64,000 nucleotides of DNA from Pseudomonas sp. H9 (GCF_004353925.1 NZ_SMOK01000005.1:124001-188000), one strand, 5' to 3'; numbered from the stretch's first letter, positions 21,366 through 31,036 are shown. The notes: generated from the letters alone by a model not told the origin. Numbers and translations are program-made.

Positions 21366-22336
21366 TGCTCGATCCAGCCCGTAGTTACGACCTGATCGGT
21401 GACGTGCACGGCTGCGCGCACACCCTGGAACGTCTGCTCGATGCGATGGGATACAAGCGTCAGGGCGGGGTATGGCGCCATGCCCAGCGTCAGGCGTTGT
21501 TCCTCGGCGATATCATCGACCGTGGCCCGCGCATCCGTGAGGCGCTGCATATCGTCCACGACATGGTCGATGCCGGTCAGGCGCACTGCATCATGGGCAA
21601 CCATGAATACAACGCCTTGGGCTGGAACACCCCGGCCTTGCCGGAAACCGGCAAGCAGTTCGTACGTGAGCACAACCCGCGCCACGGGCGGTTGATCTAC
21701 GAAACCCTGACCCAGTTCGAGAAGCACCCAGGCGACTGGCATGATTTTCTTGAGTGGTTCTACGAACTGCCGCTGTTTCTTGATGCCGGGCGCTTCCGTT
21801 TGGTTCACGCCTGCTGGGACCCGCGGTTGATCGAGCCGTTGCGCCAGCAGCACCCGGATGGCTGCATCGATGAACACTTCATCCAGGCCTCAGGAGTGTC
21901 TGACAGCTTTGCCGCGACAGTCTGCAACCGCTTGTTGCGTGGTACTGACATGCGCCTGCCTGACGGTTTGACCTTGACGGGCGGCGATGGCCTGACGCGT
22001 GCCTTCTTCCGAACCAAGTTCTGGGAAGAAGACCCGCAGACCTACGGTGACATTGTCTTCCAGCCGGATGCCTTACCCGAAAAAGTCGCCAGCACACCGT
22101 TGAGCCACAGCCAGAAGAATGCCTTGCTGCGCTATGGCGAAGACGAACCGATGCTGTTCGTCGGCCATTACTGGCGCAGTGGCAAACCGGCGCCGATCCG
22201 TTCCAACCTGGCCTGCCTGGACTACAGTGCAGTGCTGTACGGCAAACTGGTCGCTTACCGACTCGATGATGAAACCCGAATTGACCCGCGCAAGTTCGTT
22301 TGGGTCGATGTGGACCGGCCGGAGGCCAGCCAATGA
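21365..22336 (+). CDS. Metallophosphoesterase (calcineurin-like)
   Basis: 323 aa from the ATG at 21365. The whole two-metal motif set is present: DLIGDVHGC, FLGDIIDRGP, IMGNHEYN, a His in LVHACWD and GHYWRSG. It resembles bacterial PPP-type phosphatases such as PrpA-like or ApaH-like enzymes, but the substrate is unknown. It lies between nadK and glpG with 1-nt and 4-nt overlaps, so it is surely co-transcribed. A role in nucleotide or NAD(P) metabolism would fit the context but is inference. Confidence 0.9.
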   Translation: MLDPARSYDLIGDVHGCAHTLERLLDAMGYKRQGGVWRHAQRQALFLGDIIDRGPRIREALHIVHDMVDAGQAHCIMGNHEYNALGWNTPALPETGKQFVREHNPRHGRLIYETLTQFEKHPGDWHDFLEWFYELPLFLDAGRFRLVHACWDPRLIEPLRQQHPDGCIDEHFIQASGVSDSFAATVCNRLLRGTDMRLPDGLTLTGGDGLTRAFFRTKFWEEDPQTYGDIVFQPDALPEKVASTPLSHSQKNALLRYGEDEPMLFVGHYWRSGKPAPIRSNLACLDYSAVLYGKLVAYRLDDETRIDPRKFVWVDVDRPEASQ

Positions 22337-23205
22337 GTGCAGTGGTGGTGTTACGCATGCCCTTGAGCATCGACTTGAGTGGCTTTGTCGGCCTGCTGCG
22401 GCGCTTGCAGGTGCCCCACCGGGTCAGCGAAGAGGCCGGTGAGCAAGTGCTGTGGGTAGCCGAAAACCTGGCTGATGATGTGCGCGAGCTGTACCAGCGC
22501 TTTCCCGAGGGTGATGCCGACTTCCAGTTGCCCGAACAGAGCGCTTTGGCGCCAGCGCCACGGCCGGGTTTCGCGCAACAGATTCAAGCCAGCAAGGCCA
22601 CGGCAGCAGTGTTGCTGCTGTGCTTGATCGTCGCTGGGCTGACCGGCCTGGGTGACAACTATGCAACCCTGAGCTGGCTGACATTCCTCGATTTTCGGGT
22701 ACAGGGCGACTACCTGTACTTCACTCCGCTGGCTGCGAGCCTTGCCGATGGCCAATGGTGGCGCTTGTTTACGCCGATGCTGGTGCACTTCGGCATCCTT
22801 CACCTGGCCATGAACGCCCTGTGGTACTGGGAGCTGGGCCGCCGCATTGAACTGCGCCAGGGGCCCTGGTCGCTGCTGAGCCTGACCCTGCTGTTCAGCC
22901 TGGTGTCCAATGCCGCGCAATACCTGTTCGGTGGCCCCAGCCTGTTTGGCGGCCTTTCGGGCGTGCTGTACGGCCTGCTTGGCCACGTCTGGCTGTATCA
23001 GTGGCTGGCACCCAACCCGGTGTATCGCATGCCGCGCGGGGTGCTGGTAATGATGCTGGTGTGGCTGCTGCTGTGCCTGTCCGGGTTGGTCAGCCTGCTG
23101 GGTTTCGGCCAGATTGCCAACGCCGCGCATGTCGGCGGGTTGTTGGTCGGTTGCCTCAGCGGCCTCTTGGGCGGGGCGCTGGCCCGGCGTAAACTGACGG
23201 CTTGA
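22333..23205 (+). CDS. glpG: Rhomboid intramembrane serine protease GlpG
   Basis: 290 aa from the ATG at 22333 (ATGA overlap). An N-terminal cytoplasmic domain (about 1-80) precedes six membrane helices. The catalytic dyad is Ser209 in GGLSGVLYG and His266 in ANAAHVGG; the HFGILHLAMN motif of helix 2 (about 152-161) lines the active site. Rhomboids cleave helices in the membrane, and the E. coli enzyme removes orphan membrane proteins. No GlpE or GlpR is linked here, unlike in E. coli. Confidence 0.94.
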   Translation: MSAVVVLRMPLSIDLSGFVGLLRRLQVPHRVSEEAGEQVLWVAENLADDVRELYQRFPEGDADFQLPEQSALAPAPRPGFAQQIQASKATAAVLLLCLIVAGLTGLGDNYATLSWLTFLDFRVQGDYLYFTPLAASLADGQWWRLFTPMLVHFGILHLAMNALWYWELGRRIELRQGPWSLLSLTLLFSLVSNAAQYLFGGPSLFGGLSGVLYGLLGHVWLYQWLAPNPVYRMPRGVLVMMLVWLLLCLSGLVSLLGFGQIANAAHVGGLLVGCLSGLLGGALARRKLTA

Positions 23206-23218
23206 TTTGGGAGACGCT

Positions 23219-23479
23219 ATGTCCACTTTTGCGCAAATGATCGAAAACATCACCCCGGAAATCTACGAGAGCCTGAAACTGGCCGTGGAGCTGGGCAAAT
23301 GGGCGGATGGGCGCAAGCTCACCACCGAGCAAAAAGAATTGTCGCTGCAGGCGGTGATTGCCTGGGAAATCCAGAACCTGCCTGAAGAGCAGCGCACCGG
23401 CTACATGGGCCCGCAAGAGTGCAGCTCGAAGTCGGCACCGGTGCCGAACATCCTGTTCAAGTCGGATGCGATCCATTGA
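23219..23479 (+). CDS. DUF1315 (YeaC-like) protein
   Basis: 86 aa from the ATG at 23219, with TTGGGAG upstream. The compact soluble sequence (TPEIYESLKLAVELGKWADGR...) is typical of the E. coli YeaC family. Its function is unknown. It lies 13 bp after glpG, and its stop overlaps the probable start of the DUF2797 gene. Confidence 0.88.
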   Translation: MSTFAQMIENITPEIYESLKLAVELGKWADGRKLTTEQKELSLQAVIAWEIQNLPEEQRTGYMGPQECSSKSAPVPNILFKSDAIH

Positions 23480-24306
23480 TCGAACTTGGCCGCGGCTCCA
23501 TCAGTAAAATGTCGGCGCGTCTCGACGCGCCTGTGGTGCAGTACGCTTTTCGTCTGGGTGAGCAGGAAGTGCCGGTCAATCCATTGATCGGCAAGACCGT
23601 GCGCCTGGAATACCTCGGTGCTATTCATTGCACGCATTGTGGTCGCAAAACCAAGACCAGCTTCAGCCAAGGGTACTGCTACCCGTGCATGACCAAGCTG
23701 GCGCAATGTGATACGTGCATCATGGCGCCGGAAAAATGCCATTACGATCAGGGCACCTGCCGCGAACCGAGCTGGGGCGAGCAGTTCTGCATGACCGACC
23801 ATGTGGTCTACCTGGCCAACTCTTCAGGCATCAAGGTTGGTATCACCCGTGCCAGCCAGTTGCCCACTCGCTGGCTCGACCAGGGCGCAAGCCAGGCATT
23901 GCCGATCGTGCGGGTGGCCACGCGTCAACAATCGGGGCTGGTCGAAGACCTGTTCCGCAGCCAGGTAGCCGACCGCACCAACTGGCGCGCCTTGCTCAAG
24001 GGCGATGCCGAGGCGGTGGATCTGATCGCTGTGCGCAAGCAATTGTTCGACAGCTGTGCTGAGGGCTTCAGTGCCTTGCAAGCGCGCTTTGGCCTACAGG
24101 CCATACAGCCGTTGACCGACGCGCAAGTGCTGGAAATTCGCTACCCGGTCGAGGCCTACCCAAGCAAGATCGTCAGCTTCAACCTGGACAAGAACCCCGT
24201 GGCTGAAGGCACGCTGCTGGGCATCAAGGGCCAGTACCTGATCTTCGATACCGGTGTGATCAATATTCGCAAGTACACGGCGTACCAGCTCGCCGTGCAT
24301 CAGTAA
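23476..24306 (+). CDS. DUF2797 family protein with zinc-ribbon-like cysteines
   Basis: 276 aa if the TTG at 23476 is used (MIELGRG; overlaps the previous stop as TTGA). An ATG at 23509 would give 265 aa; the longer form is preferred because it keeps the conserved N-terminus I expect. A cysteine cluster at about residues 52-100 (HCTHCGRK ... CYPC ... CDTC ... C ... C) suggests one or two zinc sites. A GIY-YIG-like segment follows: VYLANSSGIKVGITR ... PTRWLDQGA. It could be a nucleic-acid-related protein, but the role is unknown. pepN starts 12 bp later. Confidence 0.82.
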   Translation: MIELGRGSISKMSARLDAPVVQYAFRLGEQEVPVNPLIGKTVRLEYLGAIHCTHCGRKTKTSFSQGYCYPCMTKLAQCDTCIMAPEKCHYDQGTCREPSWGEQFCMTDHVVYLANSSGIKVGITRASQLPTRWLDQGASQALPIVRVATRQQSGLVEDLFRSQVADRTNWRALLKGDAEAVDLIAVRKQLFDSCAEGFSALQARFGLQAIQPLTDAQVLEIRYPVEAYPSKIVSFNLDKNPVAEGTLLGIKGQYLIFDTGVINIRKYTAYQLAVHQ

Positions 24307-24318
24307 AAGGACCGCCAC

Positions 24319-26976
24319 ATGCGTACCGAACAGCCGCAAGTGATCTACCTCAAGGACTATCAGGCACCCGAGTACCTGATCGACGAGACGCACCTGACCT
24401 TCGAACTGTTCGAGGACCACAGCCTGGTCCACGCGCAGCTGGTCATGCGCCGCAACCCGGCCCGTGGTGCCGGCCTGCCTCCGCTGGTGCTCAATGGCCA
24501 GCAACTGGAGCTGCTCAGCGTTGCGCTGGACGATCAGGCGCTGAATGCCGGTGACTACCAGCTCGATGACAGCCACCTGACTGTGCAACCGAAGGCGGCC
24601 ACTTTCACCCTCGACACCAGTGTGAAAATCCACCCGGAAAGTAACACCGCGCTGGAAGGCCTGTACAAGTCCGGCAGCATGTTCTGCACCCAGTGCGAAG
24701 CAGAAGGTTTTCGCAAGATCACCTACTACCTCGACCGCCCGGACGTGATGAGCAAGTTCACCACCACGGTGATCGCCGAACAGCACCGTTATCCGGTGTT
24801 GCTGTCCAACGGCAACCCGGTGGGCAGTGGCCCGCAAGAGGACGGCCGGCACTGGGCGACCTGGGAAGACCCGTTCATGAAACCGGCCTACCTGTTTGCG
24901 TTGGTGGCCGGTGACTTGTGGTGCGTTGAAGATAAATTCACCCGTCAGTCGGGCCGTGACGTCACCCTGCGCATTTATGTCGAGCCGGAAAACATCGACA
25001 AATGCCAGCACGCCATGACCAGCCTGAAGAAGTCCATGCGCTGGGACGAAGAGGTGTATGGCCGCGAGTATGATCTGGACATCTTCATGATCGTTGCGGT
25101 CAACGACTTCAACATGGGCGCCATGGAAAACAAGGGTCTGAACATCTTCAACTCCAGTTGCGTACTGGCCCGTGCCGAAACCGCAACCGATGCCGCACAC
25201 CAGCGGGTTGAAGCGGTGGTGGCCCACGAATACTTCCACAACTGGTCGGGTAACCGTGTGACCTGCCGCGACTGGTTCCAGCTGTCGCTCAAGGAAGGTT
25301 TCACCGTGTTCCGTGACTCGGAATTCAGTGCCGACATGAACTCGCGCACGGTCAAGCGTATCGAGGATGTCGCCTACCTGCGCACCCACCAGTTCGCTGA
25401 AGATGCCGGCCCGATGGCCCACGCCGTGCGCCCGGACAGCTTTATCGAAATCTCCAACTTCTACACCCTGACCGTTTACGAGAAGGGCTCGGAAGTGGTG
25501 CGCATGGTACGTACCTTGCTCGGTGCTGAAGGCTTCCGTAAAGGCAGCGACCTGTATTTCGAACGCCACGACGGCCAGGCCGTGACCTGCGACGACTTCA
25601 TCAAGGCCATGGAAGATGCCAACGGCGTTGACCTGACCCAGTTCAAGCGTTGGTACAGCCAAGCCGGTACTCCGCGCTTGGCGGTGAGTGAGTCTTACGA
25701 CAGTGCCGCGCAGACCTACAGCTTGACCTTCCGTCAAAGCTGCCCGGCGACGCCAGACAAAGTCGAGAAGCAGCCGTTCGTGATTCCGGTCGAACTGGGC
25801 CTGCTGGATGCCCAAGGCAACGACATTGCCTTGCGTCTACACGGTGAAGCCGCCGCTGTCGGCACCTCGCGGGTGTTGTCGGTCACCGAAGCTGAGCAGA
25901 CCTTCACCTTTGTCGACGTTGCTGCCAAGCCGCTACCCTCGCTGCTGCGTGGTTTCAGCGCACCGGTGAAGCTGAGCTTCCCGTATGACCGAGACCAGCT
26001 GATGTTCCTCATGCAGCACGACAGCGATGGCTTCAACCGTTGGGAAGCGGGCCAGCAATTGTCGGTGCAGGTATTGCAGGAACTGATTGCCCAGCACCAA
26101 CAGGGCCGTACGCTGGAGCTGGATCAGCGCTTGGTCAAAGCCTTGGGCACGGTGTTGGCCGATGAGCAACTGGACCAGGCCATGGTTGCCGAGATGCTGT
26201 CGCTGCCAGGTGAGGCCTACCTCACCGAAATCAGCGAAGTGGCCGATGTCGATGCCATTCACGCCGCGCGCGAATTTGCTCGCCAGCAGATCGCCGATCA
26301 GCTGTTCGATGCCTTGCTCGCACGCTACAAGGCTAACCGTGACGTCTCTCGCACAACCGAGTACGTTGCCGAGGCTGAGCACTTTGCACGTCGCAGCCTG
26401 CAGAACATCGCGTTGTCGTACCTGATGCAGAGCGCCAAGCCTGAAGTGGTGCAAGCAACCCTGGAGCAGTTCGACGCCGCAGACAACATGACCGAGCGCC
26501 TGACTGCGCTGGCCGTGCTGGTGAATTCGCCGTTCGAAGCCGAGCGTGCCAAGGCGCTGGAGGTGTTTGCCGAAAACTTCAAGGACAACCCGCTGGTCAT
26601 GGACCAATGGTTCAGCGTGCAAGCGGCCAGCACCCTGCCGGGCGGCCTGGCACGGGTCAAGGCGCTGATGCAGCACCCGGCGTTCACGCTGAAGAACCCG
26701 AACAAGGTGCGTGCCTTGATCGGTGCCTTCGCCGGGCAGAACCTGGTCAACTTCCATGCGGCCGATGGCTCTGGCTATCGCTTCCTGGCAGACCTGGTGA
26801 TCGAACTCAACGCCCTCAATCCGCAGATCGCTTCGCGTCAACTGGCGCCGCTGACCCGCTGGCGCAAGTATGATTCGGCTCGTCAGGCGCTGATGAAGGG
26901 TGAGCTTGAGCGCATCCTGGCGTCTGGTGCGTTGTCCAGTGATGTTTATGAAGTAGTCAGCAAGAGCCTGGCCTGA
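24319..26976 (+). CDS. pepN: Aminopeptidase N (M1 family)
   Basis: 885 aa, the full length of gamma-proteobacterial PepN. It is a cytosolic zinc aminopeptidase with broad specificity that finishes peptide breakdown. The substrate-anchoring GAMEN motif is at 267-271 and the zinc motif HEYFH at 303-307, with the third ligand Glu in the following helix (LKEGFTVFRDSEF). The C-terminal helical domain (about 545-885) is complete. Last gene of the nadK-pepN series; a REP pair follows 8 bp after the stop. Confidence 0.97.
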   Translation: MRTEQPQVIYLKDYQAPEYLIDETHLTFELFEDHSLVHAQLVMRRNPARGAGLPPLVLNGQQLELLSVALDDQALNAGDYQLDDSHLTVQPKAATFTLDTSVKIHPESNTALEGLYKSGSMFCTQCEAEGFRKITYYLDRPDVMSKFTTTVIAEQHRYPVLLSNGNPVGSGPQEDGRHWATWEDPFMKPAYLFALVAGDLWCVEDKFTRQSGRDVTLRIYVEPENIDKCQHAMTSLKKSMRWDEEVYGREYDLDIFMIVAVNDFNMGAMENKGLNIFNSSCVLARAETATDAAHQRVEAVVAHEYFHNWSGNRVTCRDWFQLSLKEGFTVFRDSEFSADMNSRTVKRIEDVAYLRTHQFAEDAGPMAHAVRPDSFIEISNFYTLTVYEKGSEVVRMVRTLLGAEGFRKGSDLYFERHDGQAVTCDDFIKAMEDANGVDLTQFKRWYSQAGTPRLAVSESYDSAAQTYSLTFRQSCPATPDKVEKQPFVIPVELGLLDAQGNDIALRLHGEAAAVGTSRVLSVTEAEQTFTFVDVAAKPLPSLLRGFSAPVKLSFPYDRDQLMFLMQHDSDGFNRWEAGQQLSVQVLQELIAQHQQGRTLELDQRLVKALGTVLADEQLDQAMVAEMLSLPGEAYLTEISEVADVDAIHAAREFARQQIADQLFDALLARYKANRDVSRTTEYVAEAEHFARRSLQNIALSYLMQSAKPEVVQATLEQFDAADNMTERLTALAVLVNSPFEAERAKALEVFAENFKDNPLVMDQWFSVQAASTLPGGLARVKALMQHPAFTLKNPNKVRALIGAFAGQNLVNFHAADGSGYRFLADLVIELNALNPQIASRQLAPLTRWRKYDSARQALMKGELERILASGALSSDVYEVVSKSLA

Positions 26977-26984
26977 CCCTCTGC

Positions 26985-27035
26985 TCGCGGGGCAAGCCCG
27001 CTCCTACTTTGTGGGAGCGGGCTTGCCCCGCGATG
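26985..27035. repeat. REP pair (inner GCTCC..GGAGC orientation)
   Basis: Two REP units in the opposite relative order to most copies here, with only about 8 bp between GCTCC and GGAGC. Such a pair can form one long hairpin and may stabilise or end the pepN transcript. Confidence 0.9.
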
Positions 27036-27190
27036 TTTTTTCCGCTTAACAAAACATAACGTCCTGTTCGTTGTCAGCTCTTCACAAACCCCGATAGGAT
27101 TGATCTCAGCTATTGCGGGGCTCTGGAACACGGTTTTGGCAGCACCTGTAAATAGATTGACCCAAATAACAATAATCGGGGGACAGATCT

Positions 27191-28237
27191 ATGACCGTGC
27201 CTTATACGGCAGGTGTCGGCGGCGCAGCGCGCGCTCGTCCATGGACATTGGCCGCCAGCGGATTGCTGGTGCTGGCGATCGGCCTGTGGGCCAACACGGC
27301 GGAGGCAGCCACGGCTGAGACGCAGGTCTACTCCACAGAGTCGGCCAAGGCCGAAAAAAGCCTGTTGCTGGACGTGACCCGTGCAGGTAACCGACTGATT
27401 GCCGTTGGTGACCGCGGCCACATTCTGTTCTCCGATGACCAGGGCAAATCCTGGACCCAATCCAAAGTGCCGACGCGGCAATTGCTCACGGCCGTGTATT
27501 TTGTCGATGACAAACACGGTTGGGCTGTTGGCCACGACGCACAGGTGCTGGTCAGCGCCGACGGTGGTGTGACCTGGACCAAGCAATTCGAAGACCTGCA
27601 GCGTGAAGCGCCGTTGCTGGATGTCTGGTTCAACGACACCCAGCACGGCTTTGCCGTGGGTGCCTACGGTGCCTTGCTGGAAACCACTGACGGTGGCAAG
27701 CAATGGAACGACGTTGCTGATCGCCTCGACAACGAAGACCAGTTTCACCTCAACGGCATTGCCAAGGTCAAAGAGGCCGGCCTGTTCATCGTAGGTGAGC
27801 AGGGCAGCATGTTCCGCTCCAGCGACGACGGCCAGACCTGGCAGAAGCTCGAAGGCCCTTACCAGGGCTCGCTGTTTGGCGTTATCGGCACTGCCCAGCC
27901 GCGCACACTGCTGGCCTACGGGCTGCGCGGTAACCTCTATCGTTCCACAGACTTCGGTGACAGCTGGCAGCAGATCGAGCTGAAAGCCGCGCGCGGTGCG
28001 CTCGAATTTGGCCTGGCAAGCGCTACGCTTCTCGATGATGGCAGCCTGGTATTAGTCGGTAATGGCGGCAGTGTGCTGCGCAGCAGCGACGACGGCCAAA
28101 GCTTCAGTGTGTTCAACCGCGCGGATCGCGTTGCCCTGGCGGGTGTCAGCGGCAAGAACGGCGGAGGCCTGGTGCTGGTTGGCCAGGGTGGTGTGCATCT
28201 GGCTTCGGCCCAAAACGGCGAAGGAGAGCAGCCATGA
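27191..28237 (+). CDS. YCF48/BNR-repeat protein, periplasmic partner of RND transporter
   Basis: 348 aa. A signal peptide (hydrophobic stretch about 22-37, cleavage near AEA-AT) is followed by a beta-propeller with at least six Asp-box repeats of the type SxDxGxTW (for example SDDQGKSW, SADGGVTW, SSDDGQTW). This is the photosystem II assembly factor YCF48-like family, which in proteobacteria accompanies MMPL/RND exporters. The stop overlaps the RND start (ATGA). The usual DUF1302 and DUF1329 companion genes are not adjacent here. Confidence 0.85.
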   Translation: MTVPYTAGVGGAARARPWTLAASGLLVLAIGLWANTAEAATAETQVYSTESAKAEKSLLLDVTRAGNRLIAVGDRGHILFSDDQGKSWTQSKVPTRQLLTAVYFVDDKHGWAVGHDAQVLVSADGGVTWTKQFEDLQREAPLLDVWFNDTQHGFAVGAYGALLETTDGGKQWNDVADRLDNEDQFHLNGIAKVKEAGLFIVGEQGSMFRSSDDGQTWQKLEGPYQGSLFGVIGTAQPRTLLAYGLRGNLYRSTDFGDSWQQIELKAARGALEFGLASATLLDDGSLVLVGNGGSVLRSSDDGQSFSVFNRADRVALAGVSGKNGGGLVLVGQGGVHLASAQNGEGEQP

Positions 28238-30636
28238 CTCATCAGGAGCAGTTCAATATGAATCAGGTGCACCATCAGGATAAGGCGACGCTGCTGGAAC
28301 GGCTGATCTTCAACAACCGCCCGGCGGTGATTTTCATCTGCCTGTTGGTCAGTGTGTTCCTGTTCTGGCAAGCCACGCAGATCCGGCCTTCGACCAGCTT
28401 CGAGAAGATGATTCCGCTTGAGCACCCTTTCATCGAGAAGATGCTTGAGCACCGCAACGACCTGGCCAACCTCGGCAACACTGTGCGTATTTCGGTGGAA
28501 GCCACCGATGGCGATATCTTCAGCAAGGATTACATGGAGACCTTGCGTCAGATTCACGACGAAGTCTTCTACATTCCCGGCGTCGATCGTTCCGGCCTGA
28601 AGTCGCTGTGGAGCCCCAGCGTTCGCTGGACCGAGGTGACCGAAGACGGTTTTGCCGGCGGAGAGGTTATCCCCAACACCTATGACGGTTCAGCCGACAG
28701 CCTCGAACTGCTGCGCAACAACGTGCTCAAGTCCGGGCAGGTAGGGCGCCTGGTGGGCAACAACTTCAAGTCGAGCATTATTGACGTGCCGCTGCTGGAG
28801 TCCTACCCGGACCCTAAAGACCAGAGCAAGCTGGTTAAACTCGACTATCAGCAGTTCTCCCATCAGCTGGAAGAGAAGATCCGCGACAAGTTCCAGGCGC
28901 AGAACCCGAACGTCAAAATCCACATTGTTGGCTTTGCCAAGAAGGTCGGTGACCTGATTGATGGGCTGGTGATGGTGGCGATGTTCTTCGGCATTGCCCT
29001 GGTGATTACTTGGGTCCTGTTGTACTGGTTCACCTGGTGCCTGCGCAGCACCATTGCCGTGCTGATCACCACCCTGGTGGCGGTGGTCTGGCAGCTGGGG
29101 TTGATGCACGCAGTGGGCTTCGGGCTTGACCCGTACTCGATGCTGGTGCCCTTCCTGATTTTCGCCATCGGTATTTCCCACGGCGTGCAGAAGATCAACG
29201 GTATCGCCCTGCAATCGGGGGAGGCAGATAACGCACTGACGGCGGCTCGGCGCACGTTCCGGCAATTGTTCCTGCCGGGGATGATTGCAATTCTTGCCGA
29301 CGCCGTGGGCTTTATCACCCTGCTGATCATCGACATCGGTGTGATCCGCGAGCTGGCGATCGGCGCTTCGATCGGTGTGGCGGTGATCGTCTTCACCAAC
29401 CTGATCCTGCTGCCGGTGGCGATTTCTTATGTCGGCATCAGCAAGAAGGCCATCGCGCGCAGTAAAAAAGACGCCACCCGTGAGCATCCGTTCTGGCGTT
29501 TGCTGTCGAATTTTGCCAGCGCCAAAGTCGCACCGGTGTCTATCGTGCTGGCCCTGATGGCCTTCGCTGGCGGCCTCTGGTACAGCCAGAACCTGAAGAT
29601 CGGTGACCTCGATCAAGGCGCGCCAGAGCTGCGTCCGGACTCGCGCTACAACAAAGACAACAGCTTCATCATCGACAACTATTCGACCAGTTCCGATGTG
29701 CTGGTGGTGATGGTCAAGACCCCGACCGAGGGTTGCTCGATCCACTCGACCATGGCGCCGATCGATGAGCTGATGTGGAAGATGGAGAACACCCCGGGGG
29801 TGCAGTCGGCGATCTCGTTGGTCACAGTGTCCAAGCAGATGATCAAGGGCATGAACGAAGGCAACCTGAAATGGGAAAGCCTGTCGCGTAACCCTGACGT
29901 GCTCAACAGCTCCATTGCCCGTGCCGACGGCCTGTACAACTCCGATTGTTCGCTGGCACCGGTGCTGATTTACCTCAACGACCACAAGGCCGAGACCCTG
30001 GACCGTGCGGTCAAGGCAGTGCAGGAATTTGCCGACACCCATAACAAGGACGGCCTGGAGTTCCTCCTGGCAGCTGGTAACGCCGGTATCGAGGCAGCCA
30101 CCAACGAGGTCATCAAGTCGGCCGAGCTGACCATCCTGATTCTGGTGTACATCTGTGTGGCGGTGATGTGCATGATCACCTTCCGCTCCTTTGCCGCGAC
30201 CCTGTGTATCGTGTTGCCGCTGGTACTGACCTCCGTACTGGGTAACGCACTGATGGCGTTCATGGGGATCGGTGTCAAGGTAGCGACCTTGCCGGTGGTA
30301 GCGTTGGGTGTGGGCATTGGCGTGGACTACGGCATCTACATCTACAGCCGACTGGAAAGTTTCCTGCGTGCCGGGCTGCCGTTGCAGGAAGCCTATTACC
30401 AGACGCTGAAGTCTACGGGTAAAGCGGTGCTGTTCACCGGCCTGTGCCTGGCCATTGGTGTGTGCACCTGGATCTTCTCGGCGATCAAGTTCCAGGCGGA
30501 TATGGGCCTGATGCTGACCTTCATGCTGTTGTGGAACATGTTCGGTGCGTTGTGGCTGCTGCCAGCACTGGCACGTTTCCTGATCAAACCGGAAAAAATG
30601 GCCGGCAAGGCGAGCAATTCGATTTTCGCTCACTGA
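28234..30636 (+). CDS. RND superfamily (MMPL-type) transporter
   Basis: 800 aa. It shows the typical repeat: one N-terminal membrane helix (about 30-45), a periplasmic domain, a bundle of five helices, then a second helix-domain-bundle unit, about 12 helices in all. Sequence (LEHPFIEKMLEHRNDLANLGNTVRI; GVDYGIYIYSRLE) fits the hydrophobe/amphiphile exporter-like branch linked to YCF48 proteins. It probably moves a hydrophobic or lipid-like substrate in the envelope; the substrate is unknown. A REP pair follows the stop. Confidence 0.9.
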   Translation: MTHQEQFNMNQVHHQDKATLLERLIFNNRPAVIFICLLVSVFLFWQATQIRPSTSFEKMIPLEHPFIEKMLEHRNDLANLGNTVRISVEATDGDIFSKDYMETLRQIHDEVFYIPGVDRSGLKSLWSPSVRWTEVTEDGFAGGEVIPNTYDGSADSLELLRNNVLKSGQVGRLVGNNFKSSIIDVPLLESYPDPKDQSKLVKLDYQQFSHQLEEKIRDKFQAQNPNVKIHIVGFAKKVGDLIDGLVMVAMFFGIALVITWVLLYWFTWCLRSTIAVLITTLVAVVWQLGLMHAVGFGLDPYSMLVPFLIFAIGISHGVQKINGIALQSGEADNALTAARRTFRQLFLPGMIAILADAVGFITLLIIDIGVIRELAIGASIGVAVIVFTNLILLPVAISYVGISKKAIARSKKDATREHPFWRLLSNFASAKVAPVSIVLALMAFAGGLWYSQNLKIGDLDQGAPELRPDSRYNKDNSFIIDNYSTSSDVLVVMVKTPTEGCSIHSTMAPIDELMWKMENTPGVQSAISLVTVSKQMIKGMNEGNLKWESLSRNPDVLNSSIARADGLYNSDCSLAPVLIYLNDHKAETLDRAVKAVQEFADTHNKDGLEFLLAAGNAGIEAATNEVIKSAELTILILVYICVAVMCMITFRSFAATLCIVLPLVLTSVLGNALMAFMGIGVKVATLPVVALGVGIGVDYGIYIYSRLESFLRAGLPLQEAYYQTLKSTGKAVLFTGLCLAIGVCTWIFSAIKFQADMGLMLTFMLLWNMFGALWLLPALARFLIKPEKMAGKASNSIFAH

Positions 30637-30645
30637 TAGTGCCTT

Positions 30646-30701
30646 ATCGCGGGGCAAGCCCGCTCCCACAGTCTCGGTGGGAGCGGGCTTGCCCCGCGAT
30701 G
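30646..30701. repeat. REP pair (inner GCTCC..GGAGC orientation)
   Basis: ATCGCGGGGCAAGCCCGCTCC, about 12 bp, then the inverted unit, 10 bp after the RND gene. Same arrangement as the copy after pepN. Confidence 0.9.
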
Positions 30702-30745
30702 CTTTCAGGTATCATGCAGTTCTTTAGCTGACGATACCCGCCCCC

Positions 30746-31036
30746 ATGACAACCCTCTCTGACGTTCTGCAGTCCTGCGACATGCTTCTGGTCGACGGCC
30801 TGCACGCTTTTGACTTCACCTTCGACGGCACGGGCCTGCGCATAGAAAGCATGGACGGCCGGGCACTGAAGAAGTGGTCTTTTTCTCCCGAGCAAATTGC
30901 CGCCGCCCGCCAGGAAGGTGAGGAGTGGCTCATCGCAACCGAGACGAGCGAGCATCGACTAGTCTGTATGAGTGCCTTTCGCGCCCCGGATGAGGATGAC
31001 GATGAAACGCCAACTGAAGACGCTGCTGATCGCTAG
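30746..31036 (+). CDS. DUF5629 family small protein
   Basis: 96 aa. A small soluble protein (MTTLSDVLQSCDMLLVDGLHAFDF...) with a compact N-terminal beta-rich part and an acidic C-terminal tail (PDEDDDETPTEDAAD). It matches the Pseudomonas-centred DUF5629 family, whose function is unknown. Its last 35 bases overlap the start of the lactonase-family gene in another frame, so the two are likely coupled. Confidence 0.75.
   Translation: MTTLSDVLQSCDMLLVDGLHAFDFTFDGTGLRIESMDGRALKKWSFSPEQIAAARQEGEEWLIATETSEHRLVCMSAFRAPDEDDDETPTEDAADR

Noticed and set aside
27126..27145. Sigma-54-like GG...GC spacing before the YCF48-like gene
   Set aside because: The GG and GC elements are about two bases too far apart for a -24/-12 promoter.
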